Source: Pseudoflavonifractor sp047637855 (GTDB taxonomy: Bacteria > Bacillota > Clostridia > Oscillospirales > Oscillospiraceae). From it: a stretch of DNA of 12,489 bases. The DNA lies in NCBI GenBank assembly GCA_047637855.1, contig JBLJBF010000087.1, positions 1 through 12,489 on the forward strand. The letters are read 5' to 3'. Below the pieces are notes generated by a model, which had not been told where the DNA came from, did not search any database, and saw nothing but the letters and a program-made list of their open reading frames with translations. Shown here piece by piece: positions 7,541-12,489 of the stretch; position 1 is the first letter of the stretch, and each line of letters starts with the position of its first letter. A program made the translations under genes and the position numbers.

Positions 7541-7901
7541 ATGAAATTCAGAGAGATCGGAACAAGGGTTCTCTCTCTCACTGTCCGGAGTTATGCTGGT
7601 CTCCCTTTAACTCCTGCGGCAGCACATTCTGAGCACCTGCGAGTTCGGCGGTTACACCCTGGTCTATGAGAATTCAGACGAAAAGCTCTGCTTCTACATG
7701 GACGACGGTTTCCCCAAGCTCTCCGCCGCGACCATGCGCAACAGCCTGTTCCTGGGCGCGGACAGCGAGGGGTTCCAGGACCGCTACCAGTTCTTCAAGG
7801 GTGAGATCAGTTACGTCAACATATTCGACGTGGGTCTCACCGCGGAGGAGGCCGCCGCCTGCTACCAGGCGTTCCAGGCGTCCCTGCCCACCGCTCCCTA
7901 A
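7541..7901 (+). pseudogene. Decayed third exported paralogue: frameshifted signal peptide plus LamG-like C-terminal remnant
   Basis: The ATG at 7541 starts MKFREIGTRVLSL, clearly the same leader as the neighbouring 1062-residue protein (MKFRQIRTRILSL). After that a 2-base loss shifts the frame: the direct frame ends at TGA 7667-7669, and the restored frame reads LSGVMLVSL and stops at TAA 7608-7610. From 7611 to the stop at 7899 an open frame encodes STCEFGGYTLVYENSDEK, then GADSEG and FFKGEISYVNIFDVGLTAEE. That is the end of a LamG/concanavalin-like carbohydrate-binding domain; the usual W-x-H-V-A core strand seems missing. The ribosome site is also damaged: AAGAAGACGCTGTAC replaces the AAGAAGGAGG of the gene above. 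Read together, this is a third operon member reduced by frameshift and a large internal deletion. Expression of the 3' fragment as a small protein is unlikely, as no ribosome site precedes its internal ATG (7698). Confidence 0.75.
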
Positions 7902-7977
7902 GACTGAGGACGCGCCCCGCATCCCTCGCCCCTGATGACAGGGGGGAGAACATACCAGGATGAAATAGTAAATAGGG

Positions 7978-8020
7978 AGAATGCGGAGAGATTTATAGAT
8001 CTCTCCGCATTCTTTCTGTT
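7978..8020 (+). terminator. Strong intrinsic terminator of the surface-protein operon
   Basis: A perfect 14-bp stem GAATGCGGAGAGAT (7979-7992) / ATCTCTCCGCATTC (7999-8012) encloses a 6-base loop and is followed by TTTCTGTT. The stem is extended by A7978-T8013. It ends transcription of the plus-strand surface operon, including the decayed third gene. Confidence 0.85.
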
Positions 8021-8245
8021 TCTATCTGCGGAGCCACCACTGTGACACGAGCCATTTTCGTAAGCGTCAATCCCGGCCGCACGTGGCATAGGCGAACACC
8101 AAGTCCTGCAATAGACTGCGAAAAACATGAAAAAGCACAATGTGGATGTTCATGACGGAAGTAGGTGATGGTGGTGCCTCAAAAGAGCGCTTGCCGAGCA
8201 GTCGTACCATTCGGAGGGCACTCTGCATTTTCTTTCGGTAGACCC
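8021..8245. other. Gap between convergent units; no supported gene
   Basis: About 225 bases between the terminator of the surface operon and the hairpin behind the LevR-like gene. Short open frames exist on both strands (for example 8067-8258 minus and from 8165 plus). None has a convincing ribosome site, domain or conserved look, and they overlap each other. It could be degenerate coding DNA or a dispersed repeat; the sequence alone does not decide. Confidence 0.4.
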
Positions 8246-8284
8246 AAAGGCCGGCCATCCGGAATACACGGATGGCCGGCCTTT
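8246..8284. terminator. Hairpin between convergent genes, possible bidirectional terminator
   Basis: Perfect 15-bp stem AAAGGCCGGCCATCC (8246-8260) / GGATGGCCGGCCTTT (8270-8284) with a 9-base loop, directly abutting the stop codon of the minus-strand regulator (8287-8285). The tail is TTTTTATT on the plus strand but only TTTGGG on the minus strand. It therefore looks stronger for plus-strand transcripts, although its position fits the minus gene. Confidence 0.7.
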
Positions 8285-10768
8285 TTATTCCATGATAAAA
8301 GGGAGGAAAATTTCCGCCACGTAGGCCAGCTCGCAGGTGGGGACGGTCACGCCAAAGACCTCCCCGGCATAGTTGAGCTGCCGCTCCAGCAGGAGCATGA
8401 GGGGGCCGTGGGCGTTGACAAAGCCACGCAGGCCGGGGTACTTCAGCGGTTCTCCCCGGATAATCCGCTCCAGCACGTGGGAGCAGTGGAAGATGAACTT
8501 GACGGAAATCTCGTCGGAGTAGCTCAGCCCCAGCTCTGTCAAAATGCCGTTCAGCACGAGAAGCAAGGTTTCCGCCGCCTTGCGCGGGTTGAGGAAGGTG
8601 AGAGAGGTGGAGAGAACTTCGTCGATGATGCGGGTGAGAAAGGAGGAGCCCAAAGACGGGTCGCCTGCGTCAGCCGTCTCGCGGGCCGACCTGCGGCCCG
8701 CCTCGGCCAGGGCCGGGAGGGAATAGCCGCCCCGCAGGGCTTTGCCCGTCAGGCTCAGAAGAAGAGGGAGGGAGACCGCTGAGACCAGCTCCGCCCGGAC
8801 AGCGGTAACGGCGGTGATGTGGTGGTGAAGCTCGGTGAGAGGCTCCATGTCGGTCAGTACCAGCACGCCGGAGCCCTGGTCCTCTTCCCGGGCGGCGGCG
8901 GCGACCTGATCGAGTAGCTCTCCCATGGCGGTGGCGGCGTCGTAGCAGACGCCCCGCACCGCGCGGGCGCCGTAGGCCGCGTTGACAAATGCGGACAAGC
9001 TCTGGGCCACCCCGTTTCCGTGAAGGACCAGGAGGAGTCCCACCCGGCCGGAGGCCGTCCAGCGCAAAGCCAGGTAGAGGTAGATGGCCAGGAAGTCCAG
9101 CTCCTCCTCGGGAAGATGCACCCCCGTGGCTGTCTCCAGCGCCGCCTGCAGCTCCTGCACTACGGCGTACTCCTGCGGATTGGTGCGGCTGGCGTCTCCT
9201 TTGGTCCCGGCGGCGGGAGAAGAGCCGTCTTCCGCACGTCTGACAGCGCCCTGCAGATGAAGGAGCAACCCCCGCAGCAATCCCGGGTTTTGCCCCACCG
9301 CCCGGTAGGCCGGGTGGCGCAGCAGAAGGCGCTGGACACATTCGTACAAAGTGGGGGAAATACCGTTCAGACCGGCTGTGTCGCGCCCGGCGGAAAGGCG
9401 GCCGATGCACCGGGCGATGTAACTGTCTACCGCATCGGGGCCCGAAGGCTCGGTCTCTGCCTGCTCCTCGGCCCGTTCCGGCTCAGGATCTTCCAGGGGC
9501 GCCAGGGGGAGAGCGGGCGCTTCACCTGGGAGAAAAACAAGATAGTCCTGCCGGAAGCGCTCCAAAAGCCGGGTCAGTTCCGGCGGTTGGGCATGGCCGG
9601 AGAGACAGGCCGTGACCGAGTCCGGAAGGTGGCGGTAGCCGATCTCCATCATCCCCGATGGGGCGGCGCTGGACGAATGCTCCAGGTAGGCCAAGGAGCA
9701 GATGATCTTGACACGGCTTTTCAGCTCGCCAATCTGACCGGGACAAGGCGCCGCGGCAAGACAGGCAAGGATGTCTTTATGGATGCGAAAGGGGACCTGG
9801 GTGGCCTTTGCCTCACGGCTGAAGAAGAGAAGCATGTGCTCCATCAATTCCTGGGGGCCTCGCTGGTCTAAGTCGGGCAAAGTGATATGCACCGGCATGC
9901 TGCGGGTAAAGTGTTCGATCTCCGCCGCGCCGGCGGGCGCGGTGGAGGCGGCGATAAGCATCAGGTCCCCCGAGCGGGTCACGGAAGCCTCTCCCATGCG
10001 GGAGAACGTATTTTTTTCTATGAGGGTGGCCAGCAGCTCCTGCACCTTTGGGGGCAGCCGCTGTACTCCGTCCAGATAGAGGATGCCGCCCGCCGCCTGT
10101 TCGATCAGCCCCCGGCGGCCTTTCTCCACGCCGGGTACGGTACCCCGGCCGTGGCCGAAGAGCTGGGTCATCAGGAGCTGGGGCGCGGCGGCATAGTCCT
10201 GGCAGTTAAACGTAAGAAAGGGAGCCTCGGCGGGCAGCTTACACCGCTGCACAGCATACTCGTACATCAGGCGGGCAAAGCGAATCTTGCCCACGCCGCC
10301 GCTGCCGGTGATCAACGTGTGCAGACCCCTGGGGGGATAGGAGACGGCGGCCTTGGCCTGTTCCACCGCGGTGTGAAGACTGCCCGCTGCGCCGATGGAC
10401 TGCTCCAGCAGGCTGGAGATTTGCCGCCGGGCGGCAGAAGGCACCTCCCGGGGTGGGGTGAGATACTGCTCCAGGCTGCTGCCCAAAGGGATTGCCGTAG
10501 GCAAAAAGCAGGCGGGGTAGGCGGTCGAGAGGGCAGCCCGGTGTAAAAACCGAGTAGGCTTGCCCTGAAGCTTGATGAGCTGTCCCGCCCGGCACAGGGC
10601 ATTGAGCTCCTTGGAGACGTTGGCCCGGTCCAGCTCCAGACCAGCGGCCAGAGAAGCGGCGTCCGCCCCAAGGAGCGCGCCGGGGCCTCCGGGCAGAGCC
10701 GCGGCCGTGACACGCCGCGCCTCCTCCAGCACGCGCTCCTGGCGGTTGAGCTTATTCTGGGTGGACAT
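8285..10768 (-). CDS. LevR-like PTS-controlled regulator with eroded AAA+ ATPase motifs
   Basis: An 827-residue cytoplasmic regulator, normally an activator of mannose-family PTS operons. Order: winged HTH about 25-77 (LAAGLELDRANVSKELNAL), AAA+ domain about 110-365, PRD1 about 445-570, EIIA-Man-like domain about 575-680 (H583 in VLHGNG), PRD2 about 705-827 (H761 in FIFHCSHVLERII). Compared with the LevR pattern, Walker A is GSGGVGK161-I162 instead of GK(S/T). The Walker B GILYLDGV has Gly234 in place of the catalytic Glu. The sigma-54 contact loop GAFTGA is GTVPGV (209-214). The sensor-2 region PGQIGELKS is retained. PRD1 keeps H504 but has Tyr563 at the second histidine position. It diverges from the EIIA-EIIB-EIIC operon, the usual place for its target. 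AAGGAG lies about 8 bases before the ATG. Classification is firm; loss of ATPase and sigma-54 activation is inferred. Confidence 0.88.
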   Translation of the reverse strand: MSTQNKLNRQERVLEEARRVTAAALPGGPGALLGADAASLAAGLELDRANVSKELNALCRAGQLIKLQGKPTRFLHRAALSTAYPACFLPTAIPLGSSLEQYLTPPREVPSAARRQISSLLEQSIGAAGSLHTAVEQAKAAVSYPPRGLHTLITGSGGVGKIRFARLMYEYAVQRCKLPAEAPFLTFNCQDYAAAPQLLMTQLFGHGRGTVPGVEKGRRGLIEQAAGGILYLDGVQRLPPKVQELLATLIEKNTFSRMGEASVTRSGDLMLIAASTAPAGAAEIEHFTRSMPVHITLPDLDQRGPQELMEHMLLFFSREAKATQVPFRIHKDILACLAAAPCPGQIGELKSRVKIICSLAYLEHSSSAAPSGMMEIGYRHLPDSVTACLSGHAQPPELTRLLERFRQDYLVFLPGEAPALPLAPLEDPEPERAEEQAETEPSGPDAVDSYIARCIGRLSAGRDTAGLNGISPTLYECVQRLLLRHPAYRAVGQNPGLLRGLLLHLQGAVRRAEDGSSPAAGTKGDASRTNPQEYAVVQELQAALETATGVHLPEEELDFLAIYLYLALRWTASGRVGLLLVLHGNGVAQSLSAFVNAAYGARAVRGVCYDAATAMGELLDQVAAAAREEDQGSGVLVLTDMEPLTELHHHITAVTAVRAELVSAVSLPLLLSLTGKALRGGYSLPALAEAGRRSARETADAGDPSLGSSFLTRIIDEVLSTSLTFLNPRKAAETLLLVLNGILTELGLSYSDEISVKFIFHCSHVLERIIRGEPLKYPGLRGFVNAHGPLMLLLERQLNYAGEVFGVTVPTCELAYVAEIFLPFIME

Positions 10769-10783
10769 ATGGGCGCTCCTTCC

Positions 10784-10814
10784 AAATCTGTGTTATGGAA
10801 AACGGTGTCCATAC
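10784..10814. promoter_or_regulatory. Operator-like motif copies 1 and 2, over the start region of the LevR-like gene
   Basis: Copy 1 is AAATCTGTGTTATGG (10784-10798) and copy 2 AAAACGGTGTCCATAC (10799-10814), both in plus orientation with cores 15 bases apart. They match the three further copies at 10897-10975. They cover the predicted start point and -10 edge of the minus-strand promoter, which suggests self-repression of the regulator gene. Confidence 0.5.
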
Positions 10815-10841
10815 TATATCATCTGTTGGATGGAATTACAA
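10813..10841 (-). promoter_or_regulatory. Candidate sigma-70-type promoter of the LevR-like gene
   Basis: On the minus strand TTGTAA (10841-10836, 4/6) is separated by 17 bases from TATAGT (10818-10813, 5/6). The start point would be near 10806, about 38 bases above the ATG at 10768. Confidence 0.55.
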
Positions 10842-10896
10842 TTAGGGCAAGGAAGAAGAAAAAATTTTTAATAAAAAGGAGTGGGAAACGGCGCGT

Positions 10897-10975
10897 AAAA
10901 CTGTGTCAAAATAGGCGAATACGGTGTTAAAGAAACAGCATGGGAACAGGGTCTCTCCGAAAACTGTGTCATACA
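10897..10975. promoter_or_regulatory. Operator-like motif copies 3 to 5, helically phased
   Basis: AAAACTGTGTCAAAAT (10897-10912), AATACGGTGTTAAAGA (10918-10933) and AAAACTGTGTCATACA (10960-10975) share the pattern AA(A/T)AC(T/G)GTGT(C/T)A. Their cores start 21 and 42 bases apart, i.e. two and four helical turns, so a protein would sit on one face of the DNA. Probable binding sites for the adjacent LevR-like regulator, lying between the two divergent promoters. Confidence 0.5.
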
Positions 10976-11110
10976 GCGGGAAAAAAGAAACACACCAGAG
11001 GAGAAAGAGCAGGATAAACTAGGCAAAATAACAAGAAAACCGGAAAGTGAGAGGAAAGTTACACAAAAGACAGACAACACACATGGAGGGAAGGCCAAGG
11101 CGGTGAATTG
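10976..11110 (+). other. Purine-rich, T-poor stretch in the PTS operon control region
   Basis: Between the operator-like repeats and the candidate promoter, 10976-11100 holds only 7 T in 125 bases on the plus strand. No gene or stem-loop is supported here. It may be a flexible or stiff spacer between upstream sites and promoter, or an unstructured leader if transcription starts further upstream. Confidence 0.4.
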
Positions 11111-11140
11111 TTGGACAGGAGCGGGGAGGGATGCTATGAT
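11111..11140 (+). promoter_or_regulatory. Candidate sigma-70-type promoter of the mannose-family PTS operon
   Basis: TTGGAC (11111-11116) and TATGAT (11135-11140, 5/6) are 18 bases apart; the start point would be about 11147, leaving a leader of about 29 bases. The -35 is weak, as expected for an activated promoter. No GG-N10-GC sigma-54 element was found by eye in 10769-11175. Confidence 0.45.
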
Positions 11141-11161
11141 CAGACAAAATCCAGCATTGCG

Positions 11162-11168
11162 AAGGAAG
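11162..11168 (+). promoter_or_regulatory. Ribosome site deciding the EIIA start
   Basis: AAGGAAG ends 7 bases before ATG 11176. An in-frame GTG at 11170 would be only 1 base away, so the ATG is preferred. Confidence 0.75.
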
Positions 11169-11175
11169 TGTGCGT

Positions 11176-11601
11176 ATGTATCGGGCTCTTTTCCTTGCCC
11201 ATGGGCAGCTTGCGGTGGAACTTCTCCGGTCCGCCGAGCTGATTTTGGGTGAACAGCCGTCTGGCGAGGTGGCCGCCATTCCCCTCCCGCCGGGGCAGGA
11301 CATGGGGAAGTACTTGGAGCAGGTAGACGCCTTCGTGGCGGGCTCCGCGGAGTATGGCGGGGCCATCCTCTTTACCGACCTGGCCGGGGGGAGCCCCTTT
11401 CTCACAGCGGCGCAGGTTTACCACAAGCGGGGCGGCGAGATGCCGCTGGAGGTAGTCACCGGGGTAAGTCTGCCTATGACAATCGAGGCATTGGCGGCAA
11501 GAAGCTCTTCCACGGTAGACGAGGGGCGGGCCACCGCCCTGGAGGAGGGGCGGCGGGGCGTGCGGGCGCTCTCCGAGCGGTTGGCCGCCCAGAGCGAATG
11601 A
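11176..11601 (+). CDS. PTS mannose-family EIIA component
   Basis: A 141-residue cytoplasmic phosphocarrier that accepts phosphate from HPr and passes it to EIIB. It begins MYRALFLAHGQLAVELLRSA; His9 in LAHG is the expected phosphorylation site. The conserved GGAILFTDLAGGSPFLTAA segment (about 57-75) and the later EVVTGVSLPMTIEAL stretch are typical of the EIIA-Man fold. Length is normal for a stand-alone EIIA domain. The gene opens an EIIA-EIIB-EIIC operon diverging from the LevR-like regulator; the EIIB start lies 16 bases after its stop. The substrate cannot be told: members of this family carry mannose, fructose, sorbose, amino sugars and others. Confidence 0.92.
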   Translation: MYRALFLAHGQLAVELLRSAELILGEQPSGEVAAIPLPPGQDMGKYLEQVDAFVAGSAEYGGAILFTDLAGGSPFLTAAQVYHKRGGEMPLEVVTGVSLPMTIEALAARSSSTVDEGRATALEEGRRGVRALSERLAAQSE

Positions 11602-11602
11602 G

Positions 11603-11610
11603 AAGGGGGA
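11603..11610 (+). promoter_or_regulatory. Ribosome site deciding a TTG start for EIIB
   Basis: AAGGGGGA lies 7 bases before TTG 11618, whereas the in-frame ATG at 11630 is 19 bases away. Starting at TTG gives MKIVMSRVDERLVHGQV, the full EIIB opening seen in the family. Confidence 0.7.
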
Positions 11611-11617
11611 ATTTTTC

Positions 11618-12175
11618 TTGAAAATCGTCATGAGCCGTGTAGACGAGCGGCTGGTTCACGGCCAGGTCATTGCGTCCTGGGCCAAGATTCACGCGGTTAA
11701 GAGTATTCTGGTTATTGACGACCAGCTCGCCAAGGACACCTTTATGAGTACAGTTCTCTCCATGGCTGCCCCGGCGGGGGTAAAGGTGGAACTGATCGAC
11801 GTGGAGGAGGCGGCCCAGCGCATCCTTCGGGAGGGAGTTGATACGGGGAGCAATACCATGCTCCTTTTTAAGACGCCAAAGTATGCGCTGGCCCTGGCGG
11901 AAAAGGGCGTGGCGCTGAAAGAGCTGAACATCGGAAACATGGGGGCGGCCCCCGGACGCAAGGCCATTTCCCGCAATGTCTACGCAAGCCCGGCCGAGGT
12001 GGAGATGTTTAAGGCCATGCTGGACAAGGGTGTGGACGTCTACCTTCAGATGGTCCAGCAGGAACCCAGAACCCCCATCGCGGGAAGCTGTAAGCGCAAT
12101 CCGCTTTACGCGGCAAAGAATAAAGAGGAGTTGGTAGTATGCAGTTCATCCACGCGCTCATCATCGCGCTGCTGA
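11618..12175 (+). CDS. PTS mannose/sorbose-family EIIB component, TTG start and extended C-terminus
   Basis: EIIB receives phosphate from EIIA and passes it to the sugar during transport. The opening RVDERLVHGQVIASWAK carries the active His14 in the L-V-H-G-Q motif. Later segments ILVIDDQLAKD, NTMLLFKTPKYALAL and NIGNMGAAPGRKAISRNVYA are characteristic. The family usually ends near residue 160, soon after a YLQMV-like strand (present here as VYLQMVQQEP). This copy runs on to 185 residues, ending VVCSSSTRSSSRC. The last 37 bases overlap the EIIC start, so the Ser-rich tail is the EIIC start region read in another frame. It may reflect a lost stop codon or a small frameshift after about residue 150, or simply a tolerated tail. 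Operon position and motifs make the identity secure. Confidence 0.92.
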   Translation: MKIVMSRVDERLVHGQVIASWAKIHAVKSILVIDDQLAKDTFMSTVLSMAAPAGVKVELIDVEEAAQRILREGVDTGSNTMLLFKTPKYALALAEKGVALKELNIGNMGAAPGRKAISRNVYASPAEVEMFKAMLDKGVDVYLQMVQQEPRTPIAGSCKRNPLYAAKNKEELVVCSSSTRSSSRC

Positions 12176-12489
12176 CCTGGCTCATCGCAACGGCCGCCCC
12201 CATGTGGCTGAGATGGTCCATGTACTTCGGCGCGCCCCTGGTGGCCGGCCTAATCAACGGCCTGCTGCTGGGGAACCTGACCTACGGCCTGCAGTGCGGT
12301 GCCACCATCATGATGGCCTATATCGGCATGGTGGCCATCGGCGGCTCTCTCCCGTCCGATCTCTCTCTGGCGGGCTACCTGGGGGTGTATATGACCATGG
12401 TGTCGGGCGTAGATCCATCGGTGGGTCTGCCGATCGCCGTATCCCTGGGTTTCTTGGGCATCCTCTGTTCCAACGCGAAAATGGCGCTC
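12139..12489 (+). CDS. PTS mannose/sorbose-family EIIC membrane component, N-terminal part, cut by window edge
   Basis: EIIC forms the sugar-transporting membrane part together with EIID. The 117 visible residues begin MQFIHALIIALLTWLIATAA and contain three to four hydrophobic segments. The family pattern is seen in RPL-like FGAPLVAGLINGLLLGNLTYGL, then a MAYIGMVAIGGSLPSDLSLAGYLG loop corresponding to the IG-x-x-x-x-PD region, then a helix VGLPIAVSLGFLGILC. AAAGAGGAG lies 8 bases before the ATG. The gene overlaps EIIB by 37 bases, implying coupled translation. The reading frame stays open to the end of the window; an EIID gene would be expected after it. Confidence 0.88.
   Translation, partial: MQFIHALIIALLTWLIATAAPMWLRWSMYFGAPLVAGLINGLLLGNLTYGLQCGATIMMAYIGMVAIGGSLPSDLSLAGYLGVYMTMVSGVDPSVGLPIAVSLGFLGILCSNAKMAL

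Noticed and set aside
6121..7581. 486-residue open frame on the minus strand
   Set aside because: Same kind of high-GC antisense shadow, repetitive Gly/Val/His composition and overlapping the surface operon.
7698..7901. Small independent 67-residue gene
   Set aside because: Begins in the middle of a LamG-like domain with no ribosome site; better read as part of the decayed third paralogue.
7666..7935. 89-residue plus-strand frame
   Set aside because: Ser/Arg/Pro-rich shadow of the LamG-like remnant in the neighbouring frame.
7929..7944. Hairpin CCCCT-N6-AGGGG as terminator
   Set aside because: Only 5 bp and no T-run; the much stronger terminator follows at 7978-8020.
8067..8258. 63-residue minus-strand frame
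   Set aside because: No ribosome site or domain, and it runs into the hairpin behind the regulator gene.
8670..9410. 246-residue minus-strand frame and several plus-strand frames over the LevR-like gene
   Set aside because: Arg/Pro/Gly-rich shadows of the regulator, whose frame carries recognisable HTH, AAA+, PRD and EIIA motifs.
10832..11123. Sigma-54 -24/-12 promoter
   Set aside because: GG dinucleotides at about 10832, 10923, 10942 and 11113 are not followed by GC after 10 bases.
11170..11178. GTG start for EIIA
   Set aside because: Only 1 base from the ribosome site; ATG 11176 has proper spacing and gives the standard N-terminus.

Overview
The window looks like chromosomal DNA from a GC-rich Gram-positive gut-type anaerobe, most likely a Clostridia/Oscillospiraceae relative. 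This is inferred from high-GC coding DNA with strong AGGAGG-type ribosome sites and AT-rich intergenic gaps. S-layer-homology (SLH) anchoring and several phosphotransferase (PTS) components with PRD-type regulators also fit. The species cannot be fixed from sequence alone. No RNA gene, CRISPR array, transposase or origin was seen.

Layout. (a) 1-2491, minus strand: a two-gene operon of a BglG/MtlR-class PRD regulator (542-2491) and the N-terminal part of PTS Enzyme I (ptsI-like, cut at the window start). (b) 2492-2774: a divergent, AT-rich control region with a near-perfect 26-bp palindrome and a second related site. (c) 2775-7527, plus strand: a surface-protein operon. It holds an SLH-anchored beta-rich protein and a 1062-residue exported protein with propeller-like and alpha-toroid-like regions. 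Both end in the same 142-residue domain, about 80% identical. (d) 7541-7901: the wreck of a third exported paralogue, with a frameshifted signal peptide followed by the tail of a LamG/concanavalin-like domain. It is followed by a strong terminator at 7978-8020. (e) 8285-10768, minus strand: a LevR-like regulator whose AAA+ motifs are eroded. (f) 10769-11175: a divergent control region with five copies of an AAAAC(T/G)GTGT(C/T)A motif and sigma-70-like promoters in both directions. (g) 11176-12489, plus strand: mannose-family PTS EIIA, EIIB and the first 117 residues of EIIC. The operon runs off the window, where EIID would be expected.

How the parts may work together (inference). The surface proteins would bind or process a polymer outside the cell. 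The mannose-type PTS would import and phosphorylate a product, with phosphate supplied by the EI encoded at the left end. Two PRD regulators would sense PTS phosphorylation state and control the two sides. The most unusual features are the domain shared by adjacent surface proteins, the eroded third paralogue, the LevR-like regulator without a usable sigma-54 contact loop, and the helically phased operator-like repeats beside it.
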